The notes below the pieces were generated by a model, which worked only from the letters and a program-made list of their open reading frames with translations, was not told where the DNA came from and searched no databases. Positions 6,995 through 7,011 of a stretch of DNA of 7,011 nucleotides are shown one piece after another. Position 1 is the stretch's first letter. Every line of letters starts with the position of its first letter. Where the stretch lies: the NCBI GenBank assembly GCA_016926495.1, contig JAFGOL010000275.1:1-7011 (forward strand), written 5' to 3'. The DNA comes from Oligoflexia bacterium (lineage in GTDB: Bacteria > Bdellovibrionota > JAFGOL01). A program made the position numbers and the translations under genes.

Positions 6995-7011
6995 TATCTG
7001 GTATAAGTATA

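Noticed and set aside
6951..7011. Plus-strand frame from the ATG at 6951 running off the right edge
   Set aside because: Only about 20 codons are visible, the ATG sits in the arm of the inverted repeat, and no known protein start is recognised.

Overview
The window looks like a piece of chromosome from a Gram-negative, probably uncultured bacterium. The signs are a 7TM-type hybrid histidine kinase, moderate GC content, and heavy use of ATA (Ile) and AGG (Arg) codons in most genes. No ribosomal or other phylogenetic marker is present, so the lineage cannot be named. A deltaproteobacterial or Nitrospirota-like source is only a guess.

Layout. (1) Bases 1-2171 (+) hold the 3' part of a large membrane-bound hybrid histidine kinase: 7TM region, HisKA, HATPase, receiver, HPt. 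Its reading frame is open to the left edge, so the true start lies outside. (2) Bases 4245-2199 (-) hold a two-gene operon converging on the kinase gene. It encodes a transglutaminase-like cysteine protein of about 419 aa and an unrecognised 254-aa protein with an Ig-like C-terminus. A very good sigma70-type promoter (TTGACA, 17 bp, TATATA) with two palindromes lies upstream. (3) Bases 4342-5183 hold a cassette-like unit. An 84-aa protein and an overlapping 132-aa retropepsin-like aspartic protease sit between two direct copies of a 62-bp repeat (59/62 identical). (4) Bases 5202-6031 (+) hold an LCM-type SAM methyltransferase whose last ~45 residues are in another frame, so the gene appears frameshifted. 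(5) Bases 6994-6038 (-) hold a dNTP triphosphohydrolase (dGTPase family). It is visibly more AT-rich than its neighbours, and its N-terminus is replaced by unrelated sequence beginning at a strong inverted repeat.

The left 4.3 kb looks like intact genes. The right 2.7 kb looks like accessory sequence in decay: repeats, a flanked small-gene cassette, a frameshifted gene and a truncated gene of different base composition. The clearest candidate for a little-described unit is the repeat-flanked small-protein/retropepsin pair. The second is the transglutaminase-like/Ig-like operon with its own palindrome-rich promoter. No RNA gene, CRISPR array, transposase gene or complete insertion sequence can be supported.
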